Origin: Sporosarcina pasteurii
GTDB lineage: Bacteria; Bacillota; Bacilli; Bacillales_A; Planococcaceae
Reading direction: 5' to 3'
Assembly: GCF_041295575.1 (NCBI RefSeq)
Contig: NZ_CP160452.1
Location: 3,038,001-3,102,000 of the forward strand
DNA: 64,000 nt
The number at the start of each line of letters is the position of its first letter. Position 1 is the first letter of the stretch. Made by a program: the position numbers and the translations under genes. The notes beneath the pieces were generated by a model. That model was not told where the DNA came from. It searched no databases and was given only the letters and a program-made list of their open reading frames with translations. Positions 17,209-25,157 of the stretch are shown one piece after another.

Positions 17209-17757
17209 TTACTCGATTACTGCGCAAGCAATTCGATCTCCTGCATTTCCCGCTGGATCCGTTTTATAATCATCTGCATTTTCGTGGATCATAATGGTAC
17301 TTCCGTCTTCATCCAGAATTGAATTTTCCTTTCCTTTTTGAAGCGTCACTTCCGCTGTTGTCACTGTAGCATCGATAGTACCGTCTTTTTCTACTTGGAT
17401 ATTTGGTAAGTCACCTAAATGAAAGCCCTTTGGATTTTCAAACCCATGCTCCTTATTTGTGGGATTAAAATGACCACCAGCAGACTCGAACGTTGGAGGT
17501 GTACATTCCCCTTTTTCATGAATATGAAAACCGTGTGTACCTGGTGTAAGACCTTCTGCCACTACCCGAATCGTCACACCTTTATTATCTTCCGTTATCG
17601 TGACTTCGCCCATTTCTGTCCCTTCCGTGTTGATAAGTGGCGCTTTAATCATGTCTGTACTATTCCCACTCACCGGGATTTTCGTGTTGGATTTCCCACA
17701 ACCAGCGAGAATAACAAACACAGTTAACAAAATGACTCCGACTACATTTCGCTTCAA
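17209..17757 (-). CDS. sodC: Cu/Zn superoxide dismutase-like lipoprotein
   Basis: A 182-aa lipoprotein: basic start MKRN, hydrophobic stretch and lipobox VILAGC, so it should be anchored outside the membrane. The SOD fold shows GFHIHEKGEC (two Cu-binding His plus the disulfide Cys), GGHFNP (bridging His), EHGFENPKGFHLGDLPN (Zn-binding His, His, Asp), IMIHENADDY (fourth Cu His) and DRIACAVI. All expected metal ligands can be placed, so activity is plausible; the loop Arg before the second Cys is present (DRIAC). SOD converts superoxide to peroxide and oxygen. The homologue in B. subtilis is YojM. Confidence 0.9.
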   Translation of the reverse strand: MKRNVVGVILLTVFVILAGCGKSNTKIPVSGNSTDMIKAPLINTEGTEMGEVTITEDNKGVTIRVVAEGLTPGTHGFHIHEKGECTPPTFESAGGHFNPTNKEHGFENPKGFHLGDLPNIQVEKDGTIDATVTTAEVTLQKGKENSILDEDGSTIMIHENADDYKTDPAGNAGDRIACAVIE

Positions 17758-17815
17758 AAAAATTCCTCCCTAATCCTTTTTCATTGATAGGATAGGTTCT
17801 AATCGGTTTATTTAA

Positions 17816-17858
17816 ACTTAAAGAGCCAATCAAAGTTGATTGACTCTTTAAAAACTAT
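17816..17858 (-). terminator. Weak terminator after the WrbA-like gene
   Basis: AAGAGCCAATCA pairs with TGATTGACTCTT with loop AAGT; the following minus-strand sequence is only moderately T-rich. Confidence 0.55.
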
Positions 17859-17859
17859 C

Positions 17860-18471
17860 TTATTGATTCCCTTTTTTAACCCATCCCGCAACAGTTACTG
17901 TGCGTTTTGCTTGATGTTTGACTGCAGCTTCCACGTCATCAACCATCTTGCCATCTTGGTCTACTGTTACACTTGTTCCATATGGGTTTCCGCCTGCACC
18001 AAATACAACAGGGTCAGTGTATCCGGGAGTCGCAATAATCGCACCCCAGTGCATCATCGCTGTATATAATGAATGTAATGTCGCTTCCTGACCGCCATTC
18101 GGGTTTTGTGCGGATGTCATCGCACTTACAACTTTGTTAATCGTTTTACCGCTTGCCCATAATCCACCTTGAAGATCAATAAACTGCTTCATTTGGGATG
18201 CCATGACACCGAAACGAGTTGGTGTACTGAAAATAATTGCGTCTGCCCATTCAATGTCCTCTGAAGTAGCGACTGGAACGTCTTTCGTTGCATTAACAGT
18301 TGCTTTCCAACCTTCGTTTCCATCAATAACTGACTCCGGCGCTAATTCTTGTACTTTTAGCACTCTAACTTCTGCACCAGCTTCTTGTGCGCCTTCTGCA
18401 GCCCACTTTGCTAATTGATAATTCGTTCCACCCATACTATAGAATACGATTGCTAATTTTACGTTTGACAT
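17860..18471 (-). CDS. WrbA-like NAD(P)H:quinone oxidoreductase
   Basis: A 203-aa flavodoxin-fold protein (FMN). LAIVFYSMGGTNYQLAKWA at the N-terminus is the phosphate-binding loop; SEDIEWADAIIFSTPTRFG, MASQMKQFIDLQGGLWASG and the MTSAQNPNGGQEATL segment are WrbA-type. WrbA enzymes reduce quinones by two electrons, avoiding semiquinone radicals. ATG 18471 is chosen because AAAGGAG lies nine bases upstream; the frame runs 16 codons further. Its 5' region carries a perfect sigma-A promoter and two palindromes resembling the MhqR operator, which fits a quinone-stress gene. Confidence 0.85.
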   Translation of the reverse strand: MSNVKLAIVFYSMGGTNYQLAKWAAEGAQEAGAEVRVLKVQELAPESVIDGNEGWKATVNATKDVPVATSEDIEWADAIIFSTPTRFGVMASQMKQFIDLQGGLWASGKTINKVVSAMTSAQNPNGGQEATLHSLYTAMMHWGAIIATPGYTDPVVFGAGGNPYGTSVTVDQDGKMVDDVEAAVKHQAKRTVTVAGWVKKGNQ

Positions 18472-18696
18472 ATTATCCATCTCCTTTGTTTTTTTAAATA
18501 ATTTACTCCAGAAACCCATTTATTCCACCTTCTCTAAAATTATTTCCATATTACTCTGTATTAAACCGCCCCCTTAAAAGATGAACGATGTAACCAACAT
18601 TTTACTCCGGTCCTCTATCATGAACTAATGGAACAAAATCAGACGTACTATTCGGTGCCCTTTAACTAAATACTTTAATCAAGCTTCATATTAAAT

Positions 18697-18714
18697 TATC
18701 TCGAATTCAAGGTA
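18697..18714 (-). promoter_or_regulatory. MhqR-like operator, proximal copy
   Basis: TATCTCGAATTCAAGGTA, imperfect palindrome centred on GAATTC. The left half TATCTCGAATTC equals the half site of the known B. subtilis MhqR operator (TATCTCGAATTCGAGATA). A TATAAT-like sequence lies just upstream on the minus strand. Confidence 0.55.
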
Positions 18715-18808
18715 TGTGGTTAAAAAAATTATATCTTGTTCCACAGGTTTTTTATTAACTCTAATACGCGTGTTAAAAAACGAATAACCTTAAAACAACC
18801 TTTTAATT

Positions 18809-18855
18809 TACCTTGAATTCAAGTTAATTATATGATGATTAATTGTTTTTGTCAA
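18809..18855 (-). promoter_or_regulatory. Perfect sigma-A promoter with abutting operator
   Basis: On the minus strand TTGACA (18855-18850), a 17-base spacer and TATAAT (18832-18827) form a textbook sigma-A promoter. The palindrome TACCTTGAATTCAAGTTA (18809-18826) starts directly after the -10 box, covering the transcription start, as expected for a repressor site. The leader to wrbA would be about 340 bases and contains no open gene. Confidence 0.75.
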
Positions 18856-18897
18856 CGGCCTATGTTTATCTCTCGCTAGGTTATCCAAATACCATCA

Positions 18898-18932
18898 GAA
18901 AAGACACATCCAACAATGTGAATGTGTCTCGT
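18898..18932 (-). terminator. Terminator of purC
   Basis: AGACACAT (18902-18909) pairs with ATGTGTCT (18922-18929); TTTTC follows on the minus strand. Confidence 0.65.
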
Positions 18933-18953
18933 CTTTTTAGTGTTCATCATGTT

Positions 18954-19634
18954 TTACTGGAGTAACATTTTTTCTAATTCAAGTGGCTGTACAGATTGTC
19001 CATCTTTATATACGCGCATATTACCGCCAGAAATTTCATCGATGAGCATCATGTTTCCTTCTGCATCCAGACCAAACTCAAGTTTAATATCATAAAGTTC
19101 TAAGCCTTTGGCGACCAACTCATTTTTCACAACGGAAGATATTTCTTTCGTCAACGTGACGAGTGTTTCGTATTGATCTTTTGTTAAAATCCCTAATTGT
19201 GCAAGTCCATCCTGATTAATAGGTGGATCATTTCGCTTATCATCTTTTAACGTGACTTCAACGAACGCATCTAATGGTTTTCCTTCTTCACAGTATGCAC
19301 CATACCGTTTTAAGAAACTGCCAACTGCTCGATACCTACAAATCACTTCAAGTCCTGCACCGAACATTTTCGCTGACTTTACAAGCATCGTAGCTTCATC
19401 TAGATTAGATTCCACAAAATGCGTTGGAATTCCTATTTCCGCAAGTTTTTCAAAAAAATAGGTTGTCATGCGTAAACCTGATTGGCCCATGCCTTCAATT
19501 GTCAAACCGACTGTATTGGCACCCGGGTCAAAAACACCGTCTTCACCTGTTACGTCATCTTTAAACTTTAGTAATACTTGACCATTTTCAGCTTCAAATA
19601 CATCTTTCGTTTTACCACTATAAATAAGTTTCAT
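18954..19634 (-). CDS. purC: SAICAR synthetase
   Basis: Phosphoribosylaminoimidazole-succinocarboxamide synthase, step eight of purine synthesis: ATP-dependent joining of CAIR and aspartate. The 226-aa length and motifs are standard: KLIYSGKTKDVFE, FKDDVTGEDGVFDPGAN (the bacterial form), EVICRYRAVGSFLKRYG, LIDEISGGNMRVYK. ATG 19634 is chosen from GAAAGGAATAGG upstream. Unusually, no other pur gene is adjacent; in most Bacillales purC lies inside the pur operon. It could be the sole copy moved elsewhere or a second copy. Confidence 0.93.
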   Translation of the reverse strand: MKLIYSGKTKDVFEAENGQVLLKFKDDVTGEDGVFDPGANTVGLTIEGMGQSGLRMTTYFFEKLAEIGIPTHFVESNLDEATMLVKSAKMFGAGLEVICRYRAVGSFLKRYGAYCEEGKPLDAFVEVTLKDDKRNDPPINQDGLAQLGILTKDQYETLVTLTKEISSVVKNELVAKGLELYDIKLEFGLDAEGNMMLIDEISGGNMRVYKDGQSVQPLELEKMLLQ

Positions 19635-19704
19635 GCGCCTATTCCTTTCTATTCGGATCAACGTTCACTCTAAGTATAATGCAGAATCGACTGAAGAAAA
19701 AGGG

Positions 19705-20745
19705 TTATTCGTTTATTCTACCTGTGACGATATTTCTTCCAACGTTTTTAGATGCGTAAAGTCTTTGATCCACTCTTAATAACATAGATTCTGTCGTATC
19801 TCCTTGAATATATCCAGTCACACCAAAGCTTGCTGTCAACCGATGGATACCAGTAAAATTATGAGACTCAATGGCTTGGCGTAAAATTTCCGCCAGCCTA
19901 TATGCAGCACATTCTGACCCACGAAGAATAATCATAAACTCCTCACCGCCCCACCGGCCAAAATGCTCATTTTTCTTTAGTTCATTTTGAACAACTTGCG
20001 CCAATTCACGTAATACCTCATCACCAATATTATGTCCAAATTGGTCATTAATTTCTTTAAAATGATCGATATCAAAGAAAATAATAGAATATTCATCTTC
20101 CTTTGCTTTGCCCAAAAACGACTGCATCCACTCATCAATTTGAAAACGATTCCCAACTTGTGTAAGTGGATCTACTCGTAATTGACGGCGCATGATTTCT
20201 ACCTCTGCATGCGTTCTGATGATTTTAAATGAAAAAATGAGTACCAAAATATAGACAATCATCGCTAAGATAAGCTGGGCAAAATATTCCAAAAATGCCG
20301 CACTTAATTCATTTATATAATACACACTAGGAATGATTGAACCGATAAGTAACAGTAAAGAGAGCCTTATCGCTAACCTTTTACTCCAAATGGCATATGT
20401 AAAAATTATGATGAGCGGAAGCCAAACGACAAATGAATCAAAGTGAACCGTTCCTACAACCCCTAGATGACTTCTTACAAATATTGTAACCTTTAGCCAA
20501 TGATAGACATACAAACCAAACAGTATAATTAATTCCAATAATTTCATTTTCCATCTGACTAAAGCTGCAAACCAGCCAATCATGAAAGTACAAGCCAAAA
20601 ACATTTTTATAATAAAATCAAAATGAACTTCTTGTTTACCTATGTTTACAACTATCGAAACTAAAGCACTAAGAAATAAGATAGGTAAAATAACTAACAG
20701 TATATTTCTTCTTAAGTCAATAAATGACTGTTCTTTCTCTAACAT
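19705..20745 (-). CDS. Membrane-bound diguanylate cyclase
   Basis: A 346-aa protein: residues about 15-185 contain six predicted membrane helices, and about 190-346 form a GGDEF domain. The active site reads GRWGGEEFMIIL, with FFDIDHFKEINDQFGHNIGD supplying the metal-binding Asp; these look catalytically complete for making c-di-GMP from two GTP. The RxxD inhibitory site normally five residues before GGEEF is absent (KKNEHFGRW), so product inhibition through that site is unlikely. No recognised sensor domain beyond the helices. It is monocistronic, downstream of no promoter that I can define. Confidence 0.87.
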   Translation of the reverse strand: MLEKEQSFIDLRRNILLVILPILFLSALVSIVVNIGKQEVHFDFIIKMFLACTFMIGWFAALVRWKMKLLELIILFGLYVYHWLKVTIFVRSHLGVVGTVHFDSFVVWLPLIIIFTYAIWSKRLAIRLSLLLLIGSIIPSVYYINELSAAFLEYFAQLILAMIVYILVLIFSFKIIRTHAEVEIMRRQLRVDPLTQVGNRFQIDEWMQSFLGKAKEDEYSIIFFDIDHFKEINDQFGHNIGDEVLRELAQVVQNELKKNEHFGRWGGEEFMIILRGSECAAYRLAEILRQAIESHNFTGIHRLTASFGVTGYIQGDTTESMLLRVDQRLYASKNVGRNIVTGRINE

Positions 20746-20912
20746 TGTTCAATCCCTTGTCCTTTCTTATATTTATCATATAACTTTTCATATGGAATGA
20801 ACAACTTCTAGCTACTAAAAAATGATAATCCACTCTCGAATTTAGCACTTTTGACACATTACAATAGTAACAAAAACCTCAACTTATCAAAACCTTAAAT
20901 TTTCCTATCAAT
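20746..20912. other. Intergenic stretch before the FNR-like promoters
   Basis: AT-rich region between the divergent diguanylate cyclase and the metal locus. I see no gene or convincing signal before the first FNR-like box. Confidence 0.5.
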
Positions 20913-20955
20913 CTTGATATGCGTCAAGGTACCCTTTAAGTAATCACCCTATACT
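20913..20955 (+). promoter_or_regulatory. FNR-type activated promoter, distal copy
   Basis: CTTGATATGCGTCAAG (20913-20928) is an FNR-like inverted repeat; TATACT (20950-20955) fits a -10 box. The box centre lies 41-42 bases before the predicted start, the class II activation position. No good -35 is present, as expected for an activator-dependent promoter. Confidence 0.65.
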
Positions 20956-21023
20956 TCATGTATAAAGATGAAAAGCAACACTAAAAGGTTGCGTGTTCAA
21001 ATAATCTAATAAATTTTCCAGAA

Positions 21024-21066
21024 CTTGATGCACGTCAAGGTCCGCGATGAACATTCACCTTATACT
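21024..21066 (+). promoter_or_regulatory. FNR-type activated promoter, proximal copy
   Basis: CTTGATGCACGTCAAG (21024-21039) with TATACT (21061-21066), the same spacing as the distal copy 111 bases upstream. It should drive the HMA-protein/ATPase/regulator locus. Confidence 0.7.
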
Positions 21067-21101
21067 TTAGATACAAAATAAAACTTTGGAGGATGAACAA
21101 T

Positions 21102-21323
21102 ATGAAAAAAGCTGTTTTTAATCTTGAACCACTTGGTTGCCCGACTTGTGTGAAGAAAATCGAAAACACACTGGAGAAAATGGAGGGAATTGAGGAAATA
21201 AAAGTTCTTTTCCATTCCAACCGCGTTCGCACACAATTTGATGAAAGCAAGGTCCAAGCTGAAGACATTGAAAACACACTTACTAAGCTTGGGTACCCTG
21301 TCGTTTCAAAAAAAGTTTCGTAA
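21102..21323 (+). CDS. Stand-alone heavy-metal-associated (HMA) domain protein
   Basis: A 73-aa ferredoxin-like metal-binding protein. The metal loop is LGCPTCVKKIE (C-x2-C), and the rest follows the HMA pattern (GIEEIKVLFHSNRVRTQFD, IENTLTKLGYPV). It may carry a soft metal ion to the P-type ATPase downstream, which itself has no N-terminal HMA domain. ATG 21102 is fixed by TTGGAGG. Cu and Zn cannot be distinguished; the GCPTC loop differs from the GMTCxxC of classical copper chaperones. A hairpin separates it from the ATPase gene, which could lower downstream transcription. Confidence 0.82.
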   Translation: MKKAVFNLEPLGCPTCVKKIENTLEKMEGIEEIKVLFHSNRVRTQFDESKVQAEDIENTLTKLGYPVVSKKVS

Positions 21324-21328
21324 AACAA

Positions 21329-21362
21329 AAGCCCCGGACGCGTCTGGGGCTTACTAATTTTA
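21329..21362 (+). terminator. Hairpin between HMA gene and ATPase gene (attenuator-like)
   Basis: GCCCCGGAC / GTCTGGGGC (21331-21350) is GC-rich and followed by a moderately T-rich segment. It may be a partial terminator giving more HMA protein than ATPase. Confidence 0.6.
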
Positions 21363-21411
21363 CAAGCTCATAATCGTCAATTTTCATAACAAACATTAAA
21401 AGGTGGGATAA

Positions 21412-23301
21412 ATGATGAATGCTAGAAGGACCTCTCAAATTACCGCCATCACGGGGGCTTTACTTCTTATCGCGATTGGTCTCCACCTCGGGGGCTTGCA
21501 TGAATGGCGGCAAGGGACACTTATTATATCGACGGTAATTGCAGGTACGCCAATTGCCATTAAAGCGTTTCAAGCAATTCGGATGAAAACATTTAGTATT
21601 GAATTGCTCGTAACCATCGCTGTTGTCGGTGCTTTGTTTATTGGAGAGTACGTTGAATCAGCAGCAGTAACCTTTTTATTCCTATTCGGTGCATATTTAG
21701 AAGTACGGACATTAGAAAAAACACGTTCTTCCCTTCGTTCATTGATCGATATGGCGCCTGTTGAGGCAACGGTTTTACGTGACGGAGAAACGATGACTAT
21801 TTCCGTCGATGACGTAGAAGAAGGAGATCGCGTCATCGTCCGTTCAGGTGAAAAAGTAGCGATTGACGGAGAAATTATTTCCGGTAAAGCCACTTTAAAT
21901 GAATCTGCAATTACTGGTGAATCTGTACCGGTAACGAAAACGAAAAATGACCGTGTATTTAGTAGTTCTATTTTAGAAAATGGATTTATCGAAGTACTTG
22001 CCGACCGTGTTGGGGATGATACAACTTTCGCACGCATTATCGAACTCATCGAAGATGCACAGGAAACAAAGTCTAAAACACAAAAGTTTCTTGACCGATT
22101 TGCAAATATCTACACACCAGCAATTGTCGTCATGTCCATTCTCGTTTATTTATTCACAAGAAACATTGAAATGACGCTTACTTTCTTAGTTGTCGCTTGT
22201 CCTGGTGCACTTGTTATTTCTGCACCCGTCTCCATTGTTGCGGGGATCGGTAATGGTGCCCGTAATGGTGCCTTGATTAAAGGTGGAGAAATTATGGAAA
22301 GTCTCGGTAAAATCGACACAGTCGTATTTGATAAAACGGGTACTTTGACACGCGGACGTCCTGAAGTAACGGACATCCATACATTTAGCCGCAAAGAAAA
22401 CGATTTACTACGTGTTGTTGCCGAAGCTGAAATGATTTCTGAACACCATCTCGGCCAAACCATTGTAAGAGAAGCAAAGAGACGAAATCTTATTCTTGTG
22501 AATGAACCCCAAAATGCAGAAGTGATTGAAGGGAACGGCATTCGCGCAGATATTGAGGGGCAAACACTCGTAATCGGAAATCGAAAACTGATGCGCACCA
22601 ATGGCATTGCGATTTCCAACGAAGTTGAAGCTTATGCGGTAGAACGTGAAAAGTCTGGAAACACAGCAATTTTTGCAGCTATTGACGGAACCATCGCGGG
22701 AATCATCTCCATCGTAGATCAAATTCGTCCCGAAGCCACAAGCGCACTACAAGAGTTACGCGCAAACGGCATCAAACAAATCATTATGTTAACAGGTGAT
22801 AATCGACATACTGCTGAACTTGTTGGCAAGCAACTTGACTTTGACGCGGTATATGCGGAACTACTACCTGAAGACAAAGTAGCCATGGTCCAAAAGTTAA
22901 AAAATGCGGGTCACCGTGTTGCTATGGCAGGAGACGGTATTAATGATGCACCAGCCATCGCGACTGCCGATATCGGGCTTGCAATGGGCGAAGGCGGAAC
23001 GGATATTTCAATGGAAACTGCGGATGTTGTTTTAATGGCAGACCGACTCGACCAGTTTTCACACGCCTATTCTTTAGCAAAAGCCACTGTACGTAATATG
23101 CGACAGAACACATTCTTTGCGGTAGGAACAGTTGTCATCTTACTGGCAGGTGTCCTACTCGGAAAAGTATTTTTAGCATCAGGTATGCTCATTCACGAAC
23201 TAAGTGTGCTTCTAGTTATTCTTAACGCTGTTCGATTAATGCGTTATAATAACAAGAACGGTAAAAAAGAGACTGCGACGCCAATACTGCAAACTGAATG
23301 A
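21412..23301 (+). CDS. P1B-type heavy-metal ATPase with CPG motif
   Basis: A 629-aa metal-exporting P-type ATPase without an N-terminal metal-binding domain. About seven or eight helices are predicted. The actuator loop has ITGESVPV, the phosphorylation site is VFDKTGTLTRG (Asp307), and the hinge is GDGINDAPA. Two ion-path features depart from the Zn/Cd/Cu groups: the helix-6 motif is ACPGAL (Cys263-Pro-Gly) instead of CPC, and the last helix has HELSVLLVILNA, Glu596 where Zn/Cd pumps have Asp. The HP locus is SEHHLGQTI, not SEHPLA. These suggest a divergent metal specificity. AAAGGTGGG precedes two adjacent ATG codons. It is followed without a gap by the Crp/Fnr regulator. Confidence 0.88.
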   Translation: MMNARRTSQITAITGALLLIAIGLHLGGLHEWRQGTLIISTVIAGTPIAIKAFQAIRMKTFSIELLVTIAVVGALFIGEYVESAAVTFLFLFGAYLEVRTLEKTRSSLRSLIDMAPVEATVLRDGETMTISVDDVEEGDRVIVRSGEKVAIDGEIISGKATLNESAITGESVPVTKTKNDRVFSSSILENGFIEVLADRVGDDTTFARIIELIEDAQETKSKTQKFLDRFANIYTPAIVVMSILVYLFTRNIEMTLTFLVVACPGALVISAPVSIVAGIGNGARNGALIKGGEIMESLGKIDTVVFDKTGTLTRGRPEVTDIHTFSRKENDLLRVVAEAEMISEHHLGQTIVREAKRRNLILVNEPQNAEVIEGNGIRADIEGQTLVIGNRKLMRTNGIAISNEVEAYAVEREKSGNTAIFAAIDGTIAGIISIVDQIRPEATSALQELRANGIKQIIMLTGDNRHTAELVGKQLDFDAVYAELLPEDKVAMVQKLKNAGHRVAMAGDGINDAPAIATADIGLAMGEGGTDISMETADVVLMADRLDQFSHAYSLAKATVRNMRQNTFFAVGTVVILLAGVLLGKVFLASGMLIHELSVLLVILNAVRLMRYNNKNGKKETATPILQTE

Positions 23302-23312
23302 GGTGGAGAAGG

Positions 23313-24011
23313 TTGACAGAAAACAATCATTGCGAACATAGAGCCGTGGAGATGCAGAAAATGTGCATCTCTATTGTGCCGATTTTTAACCATTTAACAA
23401 CTGCCGAAATGAGTGAGATTGTCAAAACTACAAATTCTGTAAAGCATCCACGAGGCCATACAATTTATCGAGCAAATGAACCGTCAGATGGGCTGTATAT
23501 CGTTCATAAGGGACGGGTGAAAATCTATCGTTTATCAGACACTGGCAAAGAACAACTTGTGCGTATTCTAGAACCAGGTGATTTCACTGGAGAACTTTCT
23601 TTATTCTCTGAATCCGTGCACGATGCCTATGCAGAAGCGATGGAACCTGTAGAATTATGTGTGATGGGAAGAAAAGATTTCCAACAGTTTTTATTGAAAT
23701 ATCCCGCAATTTCCTTAAAAGTCCTCACTGAGTTTTCAACGAGATTGTCAAAAACCGAAAAGCAGGCGGCAAGCATTGCGTTGGAATCCACCGAAACAAG
23801 AATCGCGATGTACCTTGCGGATGTAGTAGAGGAAACGAAAAGTAAACGCATTACACTGCCGATGAGTCGGAAAGACCTCGCTTCTCATCTTGGGACAACA
23901 CCCGAAACAGTCAGTCGAAAACTAGCTGACTTTGAAGAGGCTGGATGGATTCGACAACATACACCCAGCAAAATAGAGATTTTAGATTTAGATAGTTTAC
24001 TACTCGTCTAA
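23313..24011 (+). CDS. Crp/Fnr-family transcription regulator, FNR-like
   Basis: A 232-aa regulator: cyclic-nucleotide-binding fold (about 25-140; HPRGHTIYRANEPSDGLYIV, GDFTGELSLF) and a C-terminal winged helix. The recognition helix TTPETVSRKLADFE carries E-x2-S-R, the FNR set that reads TTGAT half sites, which match the boxes upstream of this locus. The N-terminus has cysteines in HCEHRAVEMQKMCISIVPIF, a spacing reminiscent of the redox or Fe-S cysteines of FNR/FLP proteins. The TTG at 23313 is chosen from AGGTGGAGAAGG; an ATG five codons earlier overlaps the ATPase stop. It probably activates its own operon in response to redox or metal state. Confidence 0.87.
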   Translation: MTENNHCEHRAVEMQKMCISIVPIFNHLTTAEMSEIVKTTNSVKHPRGHTIYRANEPSDGLYIVHKGRVKIYRLSDTGKEQLVRILEPGDFTGELSLFSESVHDAYAEAMEPVELCVMGRKDFQQFLLKYPAISLKVLTEFSTRLSKTEKQAASIALESTETRIAMYLADVVEETKSKRITLPMSRKDLASHLGTTPETVSRKLADFEEAGWIRQHTPSKIEILDLDSLLLV

Positions 24012-24015
24012 TCGC

Positions 24016-24046
24016 TTAAAAGCCATCCATACAGGGTGGTTTTTTA
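24016..24046 (+). terminator. Terminator of the metal locus
   Basis: AGCCATCC and GGGTGGT pair (with one G-U) and are followed by TTTTTT. Confidence 0.7.
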
Positions 24047-24162
24047 ATACTTTGAAAGCAACTAACCATTTTCTTGCTTTTCCAGTAATTCCTACTCCTT
24101 TCTTTCATTCAAAAAGACTCTATGCTACACTAATAGTAGATTGAAAATTCAACATAACATTG

Positions 24163-24262
24163 ACCATTAGGGGAATCCTTGAAAAGGACTGAGAGAAGAG
24201 TACAACTCTGATACCCTTATTACCTGAACAGGTTTGGACCTGCGTAGGGAAGTGGCCGTCAG
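24163..24262 (+). promoter_or_regulatory. TPP riboswitch (THI element)
   Basis: The conserved thi-box words are all present in order: TTAGGGGAATCC, CTGAGA, GATACCC, ACCTGAACAGG and CCTGCGTAGGGAA. Thiamine pyrophosphate binding should lead to termination at the hairpin just before tenI. Confidence 0.95.
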
Positions 24263-24289
24263 ATTATTTATGTATTAATACTGTCTTTG

Positions 24290-24325
24290 ACGACTACTTT
24301 CCTACTGCGGAAGTAGTCTTTTTTG
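24290..24325 (+). terminator. Riboswitch expression-platform terminator
   Basis: GACTACTTTCC (24292-24302) pairs with GGAAGTAGTC (24309-24318), followed by TTTTTT, between the THI element and tenI. Confidence 0.88.
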
Positions 24326-24341
24326 TGTAAAGGAGGATATG

Positions 24342-24935
24342 ATGAAGCTCATTGCAGTGACGAATGACCGTATGTCGATAGATGAATTAATTCAAACATT
24401 ACTAGCGATTGAACCGTATATTGACGCAGTTATTTTAAGAGAAAAGTCGAAAACGGATACAGAGATCTTGAAATTAATTCAAAAGCTTAAGGAAGTAAAT
24501 TTTAACGTAAAGAAAATGATTGTCCACGGAAAACCTACTATTGCAAATACCGAACAAATTGATAAAGTACAACTGCCAGGCGGATTACCACTTCCTGATT
24601 TAATGCGGCAGTATCCAGCGCTATTATTCGGAAAATCCGTCCACTCACTTGAAGAAGCGATAGTTGCTGAGGCGGATGGCGCAGAGTCTGTGTTATATGG
24701 TCATTTGTTTAAAACAAATTCAAAGCCTGGATTGCAACCACGCGGAACCGATGACTTGCGGCGAATTGTTTCATCGCTAACCATTCCTGTCTACGCGATT
24801 GGCGGCATTCGACCAAGTCATATCGAACGATTAAGAGAAGTAGGGATTGCAGGCGTGGCGATAATGTCTACTATATTTGAAAGCGAACATCCGAAAAACA
24901 TCGCCAAAGAGTATTATGATGCCATTCATACATAG
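24342..24935 (+). CDS. tenI: Thiazole tautomerase
   Basis: A 197-aa TIM-barrel protein of the ThiE/TenI family. Visible motifs: LREKSKTDTEIL, FGKSVHSLEEAI, VLYGHLFKTNSKPG and YAIGGIRPSHIERL. The GKSVHS and GHLF-T-SKPG wording follows B. subtilis TenI (GRSVHS, GHVFET), not ThiE. TenI aromatizes the thiazole product of ThiG. The second of two adjacent ATGs (24342) has the better spacing from AAGGAGG. First gene of the TPP-controlled thi operon. Confidence 0.85.
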   Translation: MKLIAVTNDRMSIDELIQTLLAIEPYIDAVILREKSKTDTEILKLIQKLKEVNFNVKKMIVHGKPTIANTEQIDKVQLPGGLPLPDLMRQYPALLFGKSVHSLEEAIVAEADGAESVLYGHLFKTNSKPGLQPRGTDDLRRIVSSLTIPVYAIGGIRPSHIERLREVGIAGVAIMSTIFESEHPKNIAKEYYDAIHT

Positions 24936-24948
24936 AGGGGGATTATCA

Positions 24949-25155
24949 ATGACTAAAACAATTGAACTAAATGGGAACACACAAGAAATCCCAAAAGACG
25001 TTGAAAGTGTCCAGCAATTGCTCGAACACTTAAATCTCGAGGAAAGAATTTTAATTGTGGAATTGAATAAAAACATTCTCAATAAAAGCGCTTATGATCA
25101 ACCGATTATGGACCGTGATCAGATCGAAATTATTCACTTTGTAGGAGGCGGATGA
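24949..25155 (+). CDS. thiS: Sulfur carrier protein ThiS
   Basis: A 68-aa ubiquitin-like carrier ending in HFVGGG; the C-terminal Gly-Gly is adenylated by ThiF and thiocarboxylated to deliver sulfur to ThiG. ATG 24949 follows AGAGGGGG. Its stop overlaps a possible ATG of thiG, showing tight coupling. B. subtilis ThiS has a similar length. Confidence 0.93.
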   Translation: MTKTIELNGNTQEIPKDVESVQQLLEHLNLEERILIVELNKNILNKSAYDQPIMDRDQIEIIHFVGGG

Positions 25156-25157
25156 AC

